DNA of 64,000 nt from contig OY770026.1 in NCBI GenBank assembly GCA_963669455.1, positions 3,596,001-3,660,000 on the forward strand, read 5' to 3'. Made by a program: the position numbers and the translations under genes. This DNA comes from JAWKWH01 sp963669455 (GTDB lineage Bacteria; Pseudomonadota; Alphaproteobacteria; Rhizobiales; Rhizobiaceae). The notes beneath the pieces were generated by a model that searched no databases, was not told the DNA's origin, and was given only the letters and a program-made list of their open reading frames with translations. Below are positions 43,493 through 53,347 of the stretch, one piece after another (the stretch's first letter is position 1; each line of letters opens with the position of its first letter).

Positions 43493-45076
43493 TCAATTGG
43501 ACCGGGCCTTACTTAACAGGTGCTTTATACACGCAATGATTGTAAAAAGCAACAATAAGCCCGGAAACGCGTGTTTACGATATGGAGAAAACGGGTGTTG
43601 CTCGATCGCAACAACCGCATCGAGACTGCCAACAACGTTCAGATCAAATGCATCGACTACCCGTCCGCGAGCATCGACAATGGCTGAAACACCATTGTTG
43701 GCTGCGCGGATCAACGGGAGGCCGGCCTCAACCGCCCGCACCTGTGCCTGCCTGAAATGCTGATAGGGCCCGGGTGTGTTTCCGTACCAGGCATCGTTCG
43801 TCACATTGACGATCACCTCGGCACCAGCGTTTACGCTGTCACCCAATGCGCCAGGAAAAATGATCTCGTAGCAAATCATCGGCAGTATTTTCAATCCATC
43901 GGAAACATTCAGCAAACGCCGGGCAGAGCCTGCTGAAAAGGTTCCAGGTGCGGTGACCAGCCGCCTTAAACCGAGGGAGCCAAGCAACTCCTCCAGCGGC
44001 AGATACTCACCAAATGGCACCAGGCGCACTTTGTCGGCAGCACCGATCACCTCGCCAGTGTGATCAATGGCCAGGATCGAATTATAGAATCTGGAGGCTC
44101 CACCGGCGCCTTCTTCAACGCGAACAGCACCTGCCAGCAGCGTCTGACCTTCGCCAAGCATTTCGCCAATGGCGGCCAGAGCATCGGGTCTCTCGGTGAA
44201 GAAAAACGGCACGGATGTCTCCGGCCAGACGATCAGCTCCGGCATTTGGACCTCATTGGCGGGATCACCGGCAGACAGGCCTAGCTGGGTGGCGAAATTC
44301 TCATCGCGCCGGGCAGTGTCCCACTTGCCGCTCTGGTCGATTGAGGGCTGCACTATCCGAACCGGCACCCGCCGCGCATCATCGGGGCCTGGCAACGAAA
44401 GACGCCAGGTTCCAAAGCCCGCCGCAACGCCGATGATGACCACCGCGGCAATCAGGCCCTTGATCCGGTCGCCACGCCCGCCCAAAAGCGCCGGCATTGC
44501 AAACACGAACACGGCAACCGCGTTGACCCCATAAAGTCCAATGATGGCGACGGGCTGCATGAATATCGGGACGGGCATGGCCGCATAGCCGATTGCGTTC
44601 CACGGAAAGCCGGTTAGCACGACCGCGCGCAACCATTCTGCTATCCCGAAACCAACGGCCAATGCAGCGATACGACCCAAATCGGGCGACCAGAACAGGC
44701 GTGCGATGATGCAGGCCAAGCCATAAAACACCGCCAGCAAGGCAGGTAAAACCACCACCGCGAGCGGCAATGCCCAGGCGAATTGCTCGGCTTCAACCAG
44801 AAGCGCGTTGCCAATCCACCACAGGCCGGCAAGAAAATATCCGAACCCGAACCACCAGCCGGTGAAAAATGCCGGACTTAACCGGCGCAGCCGGCCAGGC
44901 TTGCCTTCAGGGGTGGCGCCATCGAGAAGCCAGACCAAAAGCGGAAACGAAACAAAACAGGCGGCAAAGAAATCAAACGGCGCCTGCGCCAGAACCGCAA
45001 ACGCACCGGCAGCAAATGCGACTGCCGCGCGGCGCCACCCCCACAACAGCACAACCCTGCCCGCAAATTTCTCCAT
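43493..45076 (-). CDS. lnt: Apolipoprotein N-acyltransferase
   Basis: 527 aa from the ATG at 45076, with GAGAGGATT upstream. Several N-terminal membrane segments precede the nitrilase domain. The Glu-Lys-Cys triad is suggested by LIVWPETSVPFFF, DKVRLVPFGEYLP and MICYEIIFP. It adds the third acyl chain to lipoproteins in the inner membrane. 90 bp after corC. Confidence 0.95.
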   Translation of the reverse strand: MEKFAGRVVLLWGWRRAAVAFAAGAFAVLAQAPFDFFAACFVSFPLLVWLLDGATPEGKPGRLRRLSPAFFTGWWFGFGYFLAGLWWIGNALLVEAEQFAWALPLAVVVLPALLAVFYGLACIIARLFWSPDLGRIAALAVGFGIAEWLRAVVLTGFPWNAIGYAAMPVPIFMQPVAIIGLYGVNAVAVFVFAMPALLGGRGDRIKGLIAAVVIIGVAAGFGTWRLSLPGPDDARRVPVRIVQPSIDQSGKWDTARRDENFATQLGLSAGDPANEVQMPELIVWPETSVPFFFTERPDALAAIGEMLGEGQTLLAGAVRVEEGAGGASRFYNSILAIDHTGEVIGAADKVRLVPFGEYLPLEELLGSLGLRRLVTAPGTFSAGSARRLLNVSDGLKILPMICYEIIFPGALGDSVNAGAEVIVNVTNDAWYGNTPGPYQHFRQAQVRAVEAGLPLIRAANNGVSAIVDARGRVVDAFDLNVVGSLDAVVAIEQHPFSPYRKHAFPGLLLLFTIIACIKHLLSKARSN

Positions 45077-45166
45077 GCAAATCCTCTCCGGCGAATCAGC
45101 GCAAGAAGACATATCACACGGTGAAGGCGATGAGGCCATTCAGTGCGTTAGAGCGTGTTCAGTTCG

Positions 45167-46282
45167 TCAAACGGATCTGGCGCGTCTTCTGCGGTCGGCA
45201 GACCGGCCCTGAACGATGCGAACCCGCTTGATGCGCCTTGGATCGGCCTCCAGGACATGAAATTCGAAGCCCGGCACCGCCTGCACGACCTCTCCGCGCG
45301 CCGGCACGCGGCCAAGCGTGTTGAAAATCATGCCGCCTATTGTGTCGACATCATCTGCATGTTCGCCTGCATTGAAGTCGCCGCCGATCATATCGGCGAC
45401 ATCTTCTATTTCGGCCTTTGCGTCGACCACAAACACGCCCTCGCCGGATTTGGCGATGAGCGCCTCGTCATCATCGTGTTCGTCTTCGATATCACCGACA
45501 ATGATCTCGACGATATCCTCCAGGGATACCAGCCCGTCAGTGCCACCATATTCGTCGATAACAAGGGCAATCTGAATTCGCGCCGCCTGCATACGGCCCA
45601 TCAGGTCGGAAGCAAGCATTGACGGCGGCACGAACAAGACGGGACGCGTCAGGCTGAGTTCGCCGATTGTCTTGGTGAGATCGACGTTTGCAAGATTGAT
45701 CCTTGCCTCAGGACTACGCGGTGCGGGCTTTTTTGCGCCTTCCTTCGGCTCGCTCTTGCGGGTTTTTCTGCGCTGGCGCGATGCGCGCGTCAGATAGGCA
45801 ACAACGTCGCGAATGTGCACCATACCGCGCGGGTCATCGAGCGAATCATGATAGACGGGCATACGCGAATGGCCCGATTTTTCGAACAGATCCAGCAATT
45901 CGCCCAATGTTGTCGACTGCTCGATCGCCTCAATGTCGGCACGAGGGATCATGACATCGTCGACCCGGGCCTCCTGCAGGCGCAAGATGTTATTCAGCAT
46001 CGCCCGTTCCGAGGCCGAAAACGATGCCGCGCTGCCGGCGTTGCCAGCCTTGTCAGACAAGGCGTCGACAATGTCCTCACGCAGGGTCGATCCGTTTTTC
46101 AGTCCCAGGAACTGCTTTACCCGTGATACAAAGGATTGTTTTGCGACCACCGGGGCCGCGGGGGTACTTTGCCCCTCTTCGGATTGCCCGTCACCGGATT
46201 GCTCAGCAGTTGCACCGCCCTCAGGTGGTTCGCCAGCGTCGTTATGTGGGTCCTGAATAGTCATCGTCTGTCGATCAGTCAT
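45167..46282 (-). CDS. CorC/HlyC-type CBS-domain protein
   Basis: 371 aa. Two CBS repeats (VMIPRADIEAIEQSTTLGELLDLF ... GRMQAARIQIALVIDEYGGTDGLVS) and a C-terminal CorC/HlyC transporter-associated domain. No membrane segments, so it is the cytosolic CorC type. It overlaps the ybeY stop by 8 nt; an in-frame ATG at 46264 is an alternative start. Confidence 0.92.
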   Translation of the reverse strand: MTDRQTMTIQDPHNDAGEPPEGGATAEQSGDGQSEEGQSTPAAPVVAKQSFVSRVKQFLGLKNGSTLREDIVDALSDKAGNAGSAASFSASERAMLNNILRLQEARVDDVMIPRADIEAIEQSTTLGELLDLFEKSGHSRMPVYHDSLDDPRGMVHIRDVVAYLTRASRQRRKTRKSEPKEGAKKPAPRSPEARINLANVDLTKTIGELSLTRPVLFVPPSMLASDLMGRMQAARIQIALVIDEYGGTDGLVSLEDIVEIIVGDIEDEHDDDEALIAKSGEGVFVVDAKAEIEDVADMIGGDFNAGEHADDVDTIGGMIFNTLGRVPARGEVVQAVPGFEFHVLEADPRRIKRVRIVQGRSADRRRRARSV

Positions 46283-46778
46283 CTTGATCCATCATGCCGT
46301 AAGGATCGGGAATGGCAAGTCTTGCCAATATTTGTGTTTCAAGCGTTTCCATGCGTATTGCGTCATCATCTGTTTCGTGATCATAGCCCAAAAGATGTAG
46401 CAAACCATGAACAAGCAGATGAGACAGATGGTGATCGAATGTCTTGTTTTCCAGTTCCGCTTCCCTGGAAACGGTATTTAGCGCAAAAGCGATGTCGCCA
46501 AGGACTGGCGGCAGGCCCTCAAAGCCATCCGGCACGACTGCCGGAAACGACAAGACGTTCGTCGGTTTGCTGAACCCGCGCCATTGGCCGTTCATCCTGC
46601 TGATTTCTTCGTCACTTGAAAAATAAAGACTGAGTTGCGTGCCGGGGCTCCAGTCAAGATGAAGCTCTTCTCCGGTGGCGGCCACCGCGCCGGCGGCAAG
46701 GCGTTGTAAGTCGGCCTCCGGCGGCCATCCTTCTGCATTGATGGCGATGAGAAGTTCCACGGGCAAACCGGCGATCAT
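46275..46778 (-). CDS. ybeY: Endoribonuclease YbeY
   Basis: 167 aa with GGGAGCG upstream. The zinc site is HLLVHGLLHLLGYDHETDDDA. It matures 16S rRNA and takes part in ribosome quality control. Partner of phoH in the same operon. Confidence 0.96.
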   Translation of the reverse strand: MIAGLPVELLIAINAEGWPPEADLQRLAAGAVAATGEELHLDWSPGTQLSLYFSSDEEISRMNGQWRGFSKPTNVLSFPAVVPDGFEGLPPVLGDIAFALNTVSREAELENKTFDHHLSHLLVHGLLHLLGYDHETDDDAIRMETLETQILARLAIPDPYGMMDQDD

Positions 46779-46808
46779 CGAATCGCTCCCAGATGGCCGA
46801 AAACCGCT

Positions 46809-47813
46809 TCAGCTGGGTTTGGAAACATGGCGGTCATAGGCGGTAACGATTTCGGCTACCAGCGGGTGGCGGACCACATCTTTTTCATTGAATTCGATTC
46901 TCGCAATTTTTTTGACGTTCTTTAAAACCTGCAACGCCTCGACAAGACCGGACTTTGTGCCAGGCGGCAAATCGATCTGGCTTGGATCACCGGTGACGAT
47001 CATGCGCGCATCCTCGCCCAGCCGGGTCAGAAACATCTTCATCTGCATCGGCGTGGTGTTTTGGGCTTCATCCAGGATTACCGCCGAATGCGCCAAAGTT
47101 CGCCCGCGCATGAACGCAAGCGGGGCGATTTCGATCACGCCGTTTGCCAGCGCGCGCTCCACCTTGTCGCCTGGCATCATGTCGTAAAGCGCATCATAGA
47201 GCGGCCGCAAATAGGGATCGACCTTCTCTTTCATGTCGCCCGGTAAAAAACCGAGCCGCTCGCCCGCCTCAACCGCCGGACGGGACAAAATGATGCGCTC
47301 GACCATGCCGCGCTCCAGCAGCATTGCCGCATGGGCTACCGCCAGATAGGTCTTACCGGTGCCAGCAGGGCCGATGCCGAATACCAGTTCGCTATTGTCC
47401 AGTGCCCGCATGTAGCGGTCCTGGTTTGGTGCGCGTGCATGAATTGTCCGTTTTCGCGTGACGATTTGCGCAGCCGACATCCTACCGGCCGGCTGATCGG
47501 GCTTGTGCGGTGCCGGCTCATCCTCTGTCCCGGCAGCCATGCGAATGGCGCCCTCGACATCGGAGGCGGCGATTTCACCGCCCTGTTGAAGCAGGCCATA
47601 GAGATATTCGAGAGCCTGCCGCGCCTGTTCGGCTTCGTGCGGGGTTCCGCTGACGATCAACTGATTGCCCTTGGAATGAATATCCAGACCAAGTTTTTGT
47701 TCGATCAAAGCGAGGTGCTGGTCAAACTGGCCATAGAGAGCGCCGGCAAGCTTGTTGTCGTCGAATGTCAGAACGATGCGCGCCGGCGTTTCAGGTTTGG
47801 TGACGGCTGGCAA
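46809..47813 (-). CDS. PhoH-like ATPase (YbeZ)
   Basis: 334 aa from a TTG at 47813, supported by AAGGAGAG 4 nt upstream; the first 23 nt overlap miaB. Walker A GPAGTGKTYLAVA and Walker B VILDEAQN. It is a predicted RNA helicase-like partner of YbeY. Confidence 0.93.
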   Translation of the reverse strand: MPAVTKPETPARIVLTFDDNKLAGALYGQFDQHLALIEQKLGLDIHSKGNQLIVSGTPHEAEQARQALEYLYGLLQQGGEIAASDVEGAIRMAAGTEDEPAPHKPDQPAGRMSAAQIVTRKRTIHARAPNQDRYMRALDNSELVFGIGPAGTGKTYLAVAHAAMLLERGMVERIILSRPAVEAGERLGFLPGDMKEKVDPYLRPLYDALYDMMPGDKVERALANGVIEIAPLAFMRGRTLAHSAVILDEAQNTTPMQMKMFLTRLGEDARMIVTGDPSQIDLPPGTKSGLVEALQVLKNVKKIARIEFNEKDVVRHPLVAEIVTAYDRHVSKPS

Positions 47814-49263
47814 TCAACTCTCCTTTCGGGCAACTGTCCTTTCCGGCATTGCCGGCGGTGCTGCGGGCAAACAGGCTGTTGGCGCCCGTCTTGACGATTT
47901 CGACATCGACGATGTCTCCGATATCGCCTGCCCCGTCGGCCACGATGACGGGCTGCAACCATGGCGATCTGCCAACCAGCTGGCCCTCATCGCGGCCCGG
48001 CTTTTCGAGTAGAACGTCGACCGTTCGACCCACAAGGGATTGCATGAAGCTGGCCTGCTGTTCATTCAACAGGGCTTGCAGACGCTGCAACCTTTCGCTC
48101 TTGACGGGCTCTGGAATGTGGTCGTCCATATCGGCACCCGGTGTTCCGGGACGGGGACTGTATTTGAAGGAGTAAGCCTGCGCGTAGCCGACATCGCGAA
48201 TGATTTTCATGGTCGCTTCAAAATCTTCTTCCGTTTCACCTGGAAACCCGACAATAAAATCACCCGACAGGGCGATGTCCGGTTTGGCAGTCCTAATCCG
48301 GTCAATCAGCCACAAATACTCGTCAGCAGTGTGACGGCGGTTCATGGCCTTCAATATCCGGTCCGATCCGGCCTGAACCGGTAGATGAAGATAGGGCATC
48401 AGTTCCGGCAGATCGCGGTGCGCGGCTATCAGCGCATCATCCATGTCGCGGGGATGGCTGGTGGTATAGCGCAAGCGGGCCAGGCCATCGATTTTTGCCA
48501 GCCGGAACAAAAGTTCGCCCAGACCCCACTGACGGCCATCCTCGCCCGATCCGTGCCAGGCATTGACGTTTTGGCCAAGCAGGGTGATCTCGCGAACACC
48601 GGCGAGCGCAAGCTTTTCAGCCTCGGCGACAATCTTTTCAACCGGCCGCGAGACTTCTGAGCCGCGGGTATAGGGCACGACACAGAATGTGCAAAACTTG
48701 TCGCAGCCTTCCTGCACGGTAAGAAACGACGTGTAGCCGCGCTTGCGGACGCTGTCCTTGCGCGGGCCCGGCAGATGGTCGAACTTGTCTTCGACGGCGT
48801 AGTCGGTATCGACAACCCGCTCGCCCTTGCCGGCGCGGCGAACGATCTCCGGCAGGCGATGATAGGTCTGCGGTCCGACGACCAGATCGACCACCGGCGC
48901 GCGCTCCATAATCTCCGCGCCTTCGGCCTGGGCAACGCAGCCGGTGACGCCGACAAGTGTTTTTTCGCCCGCCTTTTCGCGCGCTGCCTTCATCCGGCGA
49001 ATACGCCCCAGTTCGGAATAGACTTTTTCGGCTGCCTTCTCACGGATATGGCAAGTGTTCAGCAGAACCAGATCGGCTTCCTCGATATTGTCGGTCGGCC
49101 GATAGCCATCGGCATCCAGCGCATCGCTCATGCGCTGGCTGTCATAGACATTCATCTGACAGCCATAGGTTTTGACGAAAACCTTTTTGGTTGCCGCTGT
49201 GGCGCCAGATGACTTGGTCATGTCCGGGTTGTCAGATCGTTTTTGGGGTTCTTCTACGCTCAT
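47791..49263 (-). CDS. miaB: tRNA-2-methylthio-N6-dimethylallyladenosine synthase MiaB
   Basis: 490 aa. The N-terminal cluster domain has TYGCQMN, LNTCHIREKA and VTGCVAQ. The radical-SAM motif is CDKFCTFC, and a TRAM domain closes the protein. It methylthiolates i6A37. The usual downstream partner phoH is present; the usual upstream plsC is displaced by the FMO cassette. Confidence 0.97.
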   Translation of the reverse strand: MSVEEPQKRSDNPDMTKSSGATAATKKVFVKTYGCQMNVYDSQRMSDALDADGYRPTDNIEEADLVLLNTCHIREKAAEKVYSELGRIRRMKAAREKAGEKTLVGVTGCVAQAEGAEIMERAPVVDLVVGPQTYHRLPEIVRRAGKGERVVDTDYAVEDKFDHLPGPRKDSVRKRGYTSFLTVQEGCDKFCTFCVVPYTRGSEVSRPVEKIVAEAEKLALAGVREITLLGQNVNAWHGSGEDGRQWGLGELLFRLAKIDGLARLRYTTSHPRDMDDALIAAHRDLPELMPYLHLPVQAGSDRILKAMNRRHTADEYLWLIDRIRTAKPDIALSGDFIVGFPGETEEDFEATMKIIRDVGYAQAYSFKYSPRPGTPGADMDDHIPEPVKSERLQRLQALLNEQQASFMQSLVGRTVDVLLEKPGRDEGQLVGRSPWLQPVIVADGAGDIGDIVDVEIVKTGANSLFARSTAGNAGKDSCPKGELIASRHQT

Positions 49264-49428
49264 CGCCGGGCTATTAGCCCCTTTGGGTACTGGAACACAA
49301 GCGTCGCCTTGCAGGCAACGAGAACAAATATTGCCCTATGCCAACGGCAACTGACCCCGGCGGCTCCGCGACCGGCGGCAGTTAGAGTGTCCGCTTTGAG
49401 CGCCTTACCTTGAGATACAGCTACCCGG
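49264..49428. other. Intergenic region between the FMO gene and miaB
   Basis: 165 bp with no gene. It presumably holds the miaB promoter and forms the left edge of the accessory cassette. No mobile-element end was recognised. Confidence 0.4.
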
Positions 49429-50916
49429 TCAACCGGCCTGATATTGCGGCGCAGACGCCAGATACTCACCGTAAGCCTTCGCTTTCGGATAGGAGAACTG
49501 TTCTGCCAGCGGATTACCCAATGCGCGTTTTTTGGCGCCCATATCGCTCAACAATTCATCGAAATGCTTGAAGTGGAATGGTGCTGAACAAAGACCGCCA
49601 TAGACCTGCGCGGCTGGTCTCTCATTGCGTCTCCAATCCAGCATCATCTGGATATTTTCGCGCAAATCACTATCGGAAGGCTGATGTGCCAATTGTCCAT
49701 CGGCGTATCGCACCAACCAGTTGGCGACGATTTCGGCCGACAGGATAGTACAGAAGCTGGAGTTGAAGCCCACGAAACCCATGTCGGGCAGATCGGGGTT
49801 CACCGCCAATCTGTAGGTTTTATATTGACCGTCAGGTTCGATCAGCTTTTCCTGATATGCCTGAGCCAGATACGGCACGCCCAGTTTCCAGCCAACGGCA
49901 AGAATAGCAACGTCACATTTGACCCGTTCGCCGCCAGTCAGGACAATCTCGTTGCCCTCGTAACGCTCAAAAGTTCCCTGGATTGGCTTGACTGCCCCGG
50001 ATTTAAAACTCTCAAACAATCCCGGTGTCACGATTGGCAGAGAGCAACACGCCTCCTTCTCGATGGGTGTTTTGGGAACCATGTTCCACTTTTTCAAACC
50101 AAGTTGCAGCTTCAGCATGGTTTCCAGACCGCGGAAGTTTGCCCAGACCAGCGGCTTGGTGATTGCGGCGAAGGCGCGTTTGAAAAATCCACGGCCCCAA
50201 CTATTGAACTGCATTTCCTGCGCCCGCATGTAAAGCAGGTGCTTGAAGTTGATGCCGCCAATAAAATAGGGAATGCGCCAGACATTTTCGAGATAGACCA
50301 TTGTCACCTGGCTGGCACCATTGCTTGCAGCGTTTACCACAATATCGGTGGCAGATTTTGAACCGCCCAAAACAACGACATGCTTGTCTTTTACGATCGA
50401 CGGATCGGTATATTCAGATGAGTGCATCACCTGCCCGCCGCCGGCGACAAATTTATCCTGACCGGGATGCGTGATGATGTTCTTGTCTGAAAACTGACCG
50501 GTACAGACGGCGACAAAGTCAAAATTCTCAACGCGAGTGCGCCCTGCTTCCTCGATTGTCAGCGCCCAGCCCGGTTTTCCATCGTCGCGCCGGTCCATTG
50601 AGGCGATCTTGGTGTTCAACCGGAACAACCGCGCCAATTCATGCTTATCTGCGTAGGAATGCAGATAGGCATGGACCTGATGGCCCTTTGGCCACTCCGG
50701 GTAATCATCCGGCATCGGATGATCGGTGTATCTGTAAAGTTCCTTGGGTGACTGCGTCTGCACATCAGGGTATGAGCGCGACAATTCCCAAACACCGCCA
50801 AAATCATGGCTGCGCTCAAATCCCGTTACCCGGTGTCCGCGTTCGTCGAAAGCCTTTGCAGCAGCAAAGCCGGAGACCCCGCCGCCAATGATGGCGACGC
50901 TCTTGCGTTTGATCAT
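49429..50916 (-). CDS. Flavin-containing monooxygenase (FMO/BVMO type)
   Basis: 495 aa. The FAD-binding Rossmann motif is VAIIGGGVSGFAAAKAF at residues 7-23. A VMHSSEYTD segment matches the class B fingerprint, and the NADPH motif is VVVLGGSKSATDIV. An ATG-like ILAVGW stretch leads to the C-terminal domain. It should oxygenate a soft nucleophile or ketone; the substrate is unknown. It follows the cupin gene by 9 bp, so the two are one operon. Confidence 0.85.
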   Translation of the reverse strand: MIKRKSVAIIGGGVSGFAAAKAFDERGHRVTGFERSHDFGGVWELSRSYPDVQTQSPKELYRYTDHPMPDDYPEWPKGHQVHAYLHSYADKHELARLFRLNTKIASMDRRDDGKPGWALTIEEAGRTRVENFDFVAVCTGQFSDKNIITHPGQDKFVAGGGQVMHSSEYTDPSIVKDKHVVVLGGSKSATDIVVNAASNGASQVTMVYLENVWRIPYFIGGINFKHLLYMRAQEMQFNSWGRGFFKRAFAAITKPLVWANFRGLETMLKLQLGLKKWNMVPKTPIEKEACCSLPIVTPGLFESFKSGAVKPIQGTFERYEGNEIVLTGGERVKCDVAILAVGWKLGVPYLAQAYQEKLIEPDGQYKTYRLAVNPDLPDMGFVGFNSSFCTILSAEIVANWLVRYADGQLAHQPSDSDLRENIQMMLDWRRNERPAAQVYGGLCSAPFHFKHFDELLSDMGAKKRALGNPLAEQFSYPKAKAYGEYLASAPQYQAG

Positions 50917-50925
50917 GATTGCCTC

Positions 50926-51390
50926 CTATTCAGCGTCAGGCGGAGGCGGTAGAAAATCCACTTCGTGCAATGCTGAAAGACGAACCAACTCTGCAGGATC
51001 AGTGACGCCGTCAAGCGCACCAAACAGGTCAAAAAGCTTGCGGGAAGGCGCTACACCGAACACGCAGGTCGCCGGCTTGCCAGACCGGTTGAATATGCCA
51101 TGAGCAATGCCTCGCGGCATGCGGACTGTATCTCCAGGGCCGGCAGCATGAACGCTGGGCGCGCCCTTGTCATGACCGAACTCAACCTCCAGATTGCCCT
51201 CCAGCATGTAGATCCATTCATCCTGGGTCGGGTGGATATGCGGTGGAACGAAGGTTTCCGCAGGTATATCCGCGTGCCAGACAAGGACATTTTCGCTGTG
51301 CAATTTTGGTATATATGTATGACCAACGACATTCCATTTGGTGCCGTCAATACCTTCGGATGAACTTGTGATACCGGCGTCCAGATTCAT
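50926..51390 (-). CDS. Cupin-domain protein
   Basis: 154 aa with GGGAGGG before the ATG. Cupin motif 1 is PPHIHPTQDEWIYMLEGNLEVEFG and motif 2 is PRGIAHGIFNRSG. His and Glu ligands for a metal are visible. It may be a small dioxygenase, isomerase or binding protein acting with the FMO. Divergent from the AraC gene. Confidence 0.82.
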   Translation of the reverse strand: MNLDAGITSSSEGIDGTKWNVVGHTYIPKLHSENVLVWHADIPAETFVPPHIHPTQDEWIYMLEGNLEVEFGHDKGAPSVHAAGPGDTVRMPRGIAHGIFNRSGKPATCVFGVAPSRKLFDLFGALDGVTDPAELVRLSALHEVDFLPPPPDAE

Positions 51391-51522
51391 TTAATTCCCT
51401 CCCGTTGTTATGACTGTCAGGCCAGTATAGGTCCTGCTGCCCTCTGGCTTTATCCAAAAAGCGCAAAAATCCGATTTGAACCCATCGGTTGTTTTAAGCA
51501 TGAAATATTGTAAAATCAGTGG

Positions 51523-52530
51523 ATGAACGAAGCCAGCTTGGATACTCCTACCGAATTGCTGAGCGCGCACCGGCTGTTCAAGACACGGGACATAGAGCGC
51601 GCAAGGCATACGGTATCAGAGAAATTCTGCGCGCATTCGCTGATTCCCGGTACCACCTACCGGGATTTCGACACCTGCCACAATCATGCCGCCGGCCTGA
51701 CATTGTCGCTAAATTACCTGCGCTATGGCTGCGACATTGCAATCAACCCCGGTGAATTGGGCAGTTTCTACCTGATACAGGTTCCCATTGCCGGCAGTGC
51801 CCTGGTTATGAACGGGACCCGGCAGGTTGAAGCCACCAGTCAGACTGCCACCGTATTGAACGCAACCCGGGCAACAAAAATGACATGGAACAGGGGATGC
51901 GAAAAACTCCTGTTACAAATTGACCGCGACGCGCTGCATCAAACTGCCGAAGAACTGACGGGGCAGTTGCTGAGCCAGGCTGTGGTCTTTGATCCGCAGG
52001 TGGATTTGCGCGCTCCAAGGATGCGCCGGTGGCTGTCAAAACTGAGATCGGCGGCTACGGTTGCCCAAAATGGCGGCGCGTTTGGAACCAAAACACACCG
52101 GCATCAGGCGCTGTTGGAAGAGGAACTTATCTCAGAGTTTTTGATCGCGCATAAAAGCTCGATCAGCCATATGCTGGAGGAAAATCAGGGGCTGCCCGGT
52201 GTTGGCGCGCTCAGCAAAGCTCGCTCGTTCATTGCCGACAATCTGGTGGAACCGATCACGGTAGCCGAGATATCCAAAGCTGCCGGGTGCGGCGTGCGCA
52301 GCCTGCAATTGGGTTTCCAAACACAATATGGATGCAGTCCGATGCACTATTTGCGGCACCAGCGGCTCGACCTTGCACATCATCTGCTGCAAACAATGCC
52401 ACCGGACACGCTGGTCAGCACGGTGGCCTATGATGTGGGCTTTACGCATTTGGGACGGTTTGCCGCCGCCTATCGTCAAGCTTTTGGCCAATCGCCGCGG
52501 GACACTCAAACAAACGGGCGGATTGCCTAG
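51523..52530 (+). CDS. AraC-family transcriptional regulator
   Basis: 335 aa. An AraC-binding-like N-terminal half (residues 1-180) is followed by two HTH units (ITVAEISKAAGCGVRSLQLGFQTQYGCSPMHYL; STVAYDVGFTHLGRFAAAYRQAFGQSP). It is divergent from the cupin-FMO operon across 132 bp and is its likely regulator. Inducer unknown. Confidence 0.87.
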   Translation: MNEASLDTPTELLSAHRLFKTRDIERARHTVSEKFCAHSLIPGTTYRDFDTCHNHAAGLTLSLNYLRYGCDIAINPGELGSFYLIQVPIAGSALVMNGTRQVEATSQTATVLNATRATKMTWNRGCEKLLLQIDRDALHQTAEELTGQLLSQAVVFDPQVDLRAPRMRRWLSKLRSAATVAQNGGAFGTKTHRHQALLEEELISEFLIAHKSSISHMLEENQGLPGVGALSKARSFIADNLVEPITVAEISKAAGCGVRSLQLGFQTQYGCSPMHYLRHQRLDLAHHLLQTMPPDTLVSTVAYDVGFTHLGRFAAAYRQAFGQSPRDTQTNGRIA

Positions 52531-52543
52531 GGACCTAGGGCAA

Positions 52544-53347
52544 TTATCGGGGGTTTCTTAACGCTGAAACCATCATTTCACGCACCTTGCCGCGGATATC
52601 CTTTGCCAGAACCTTCCGATCGCTTCCGGCGGTGAATGGAACCGGTTCTCCGAAATGCACTTCCACATCGACCGCGCCAATGGCAAGCAGTTGCAAAATG
52701 TGGGGTACCAGCGCCCTGTCGCCGATCCAGGCAGTGTGCGGGCGCTGATAGCGCCCCATGGGAATGCCGTGCAGTCGGGTGTAGGCGAGCGCGACGGGCT
52801 GGACGTGGACTGTTTCCGTATCGCTCTCGCGCAATGCAATCTGGGCGGCACCAAAGAGCGTGCTTTTGAACGGCTGCATGATATTGCCGTCGGAGGTCGA
52901 GCCTTCGGCAAAAAACACCATCGCATCACCCTCAGACAGGCGCTGGCCGATCTCGCTTACCTGTTCGCCTGATTTTCTGCGCCGTTCGCGTTCAATGTAA
53001 ATCGTGCGTTGCAGGCGCGAGAGCTTGCCGATTACCGGCCACCCACCCATTTCCGATTTTGCCACAAAGTGCACGTCGGCGATCGCGCCGATGACCATGA
53101 TATCGGTCCATGAAATGTGATTGGCAGCGACCAGCAATGGACGCCCTTCGGCCGGTTGGCCGCGCACATGAAGCTTAAAGCCGAGGATGCGGATGACCAG
53201 CCTGTGCCACAGCTTCGGCAGGGCCGCTTCAGACACCAGACCTGTTTTCATGATTACCAGTTGAACTGCTGCCATAGGAAATGTCGTCACAGCCGCAATC
53301 GACAGACCCAATGATATCCTTGCCCAGCCCACTACCGACATGGTCAC
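52544..53347 (-). CDS. 1-acyl-glycerol-3-phosphate acyltransferase (PlsC family)
   Basis: 267 aa. The HX4D acyltransferase motif is ANHISWTDIM, and the second block is VFFAEGSTSDG. It acylates lysophosphatidic acid, or a related lipid such as lyso-ornithine lipid. The start is either a GTG that overlaps the rimI stop (GTGA) or an ATG two codons later. Confidence 0.9.
   Translation of the reverse strand: MTMSVVGWARISLGLSIAAVTTFPMAAVQLVIMKTGLVSEAALPKLWHRLVIRILGFKLHVRGQPAEGRPLLVAANHISWTDIMVIGAIADVHFVAKSEMGGWPVIGKLSRLQRTIYIERERRRKSGEQVSEIGQRLSEGDAMVFFAEGSTSDGNIMQPFKSTLFGAAQIALRESDTETVHVQPVALAYTRLHGIPMGRYQRPHTAWIGDRALVPHILQLLAIGAVDVEVHFGEPVPFTAGSDRKVLAKDIRGKVREMMVSALRNPR

Noticed and set aside
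45146..45175. TTAGAGCGTGTTC sequence after corC as a third copy of the repeat element
   Set aside because: Only the first bases agree, and no partner arm or internal hairpins follow.
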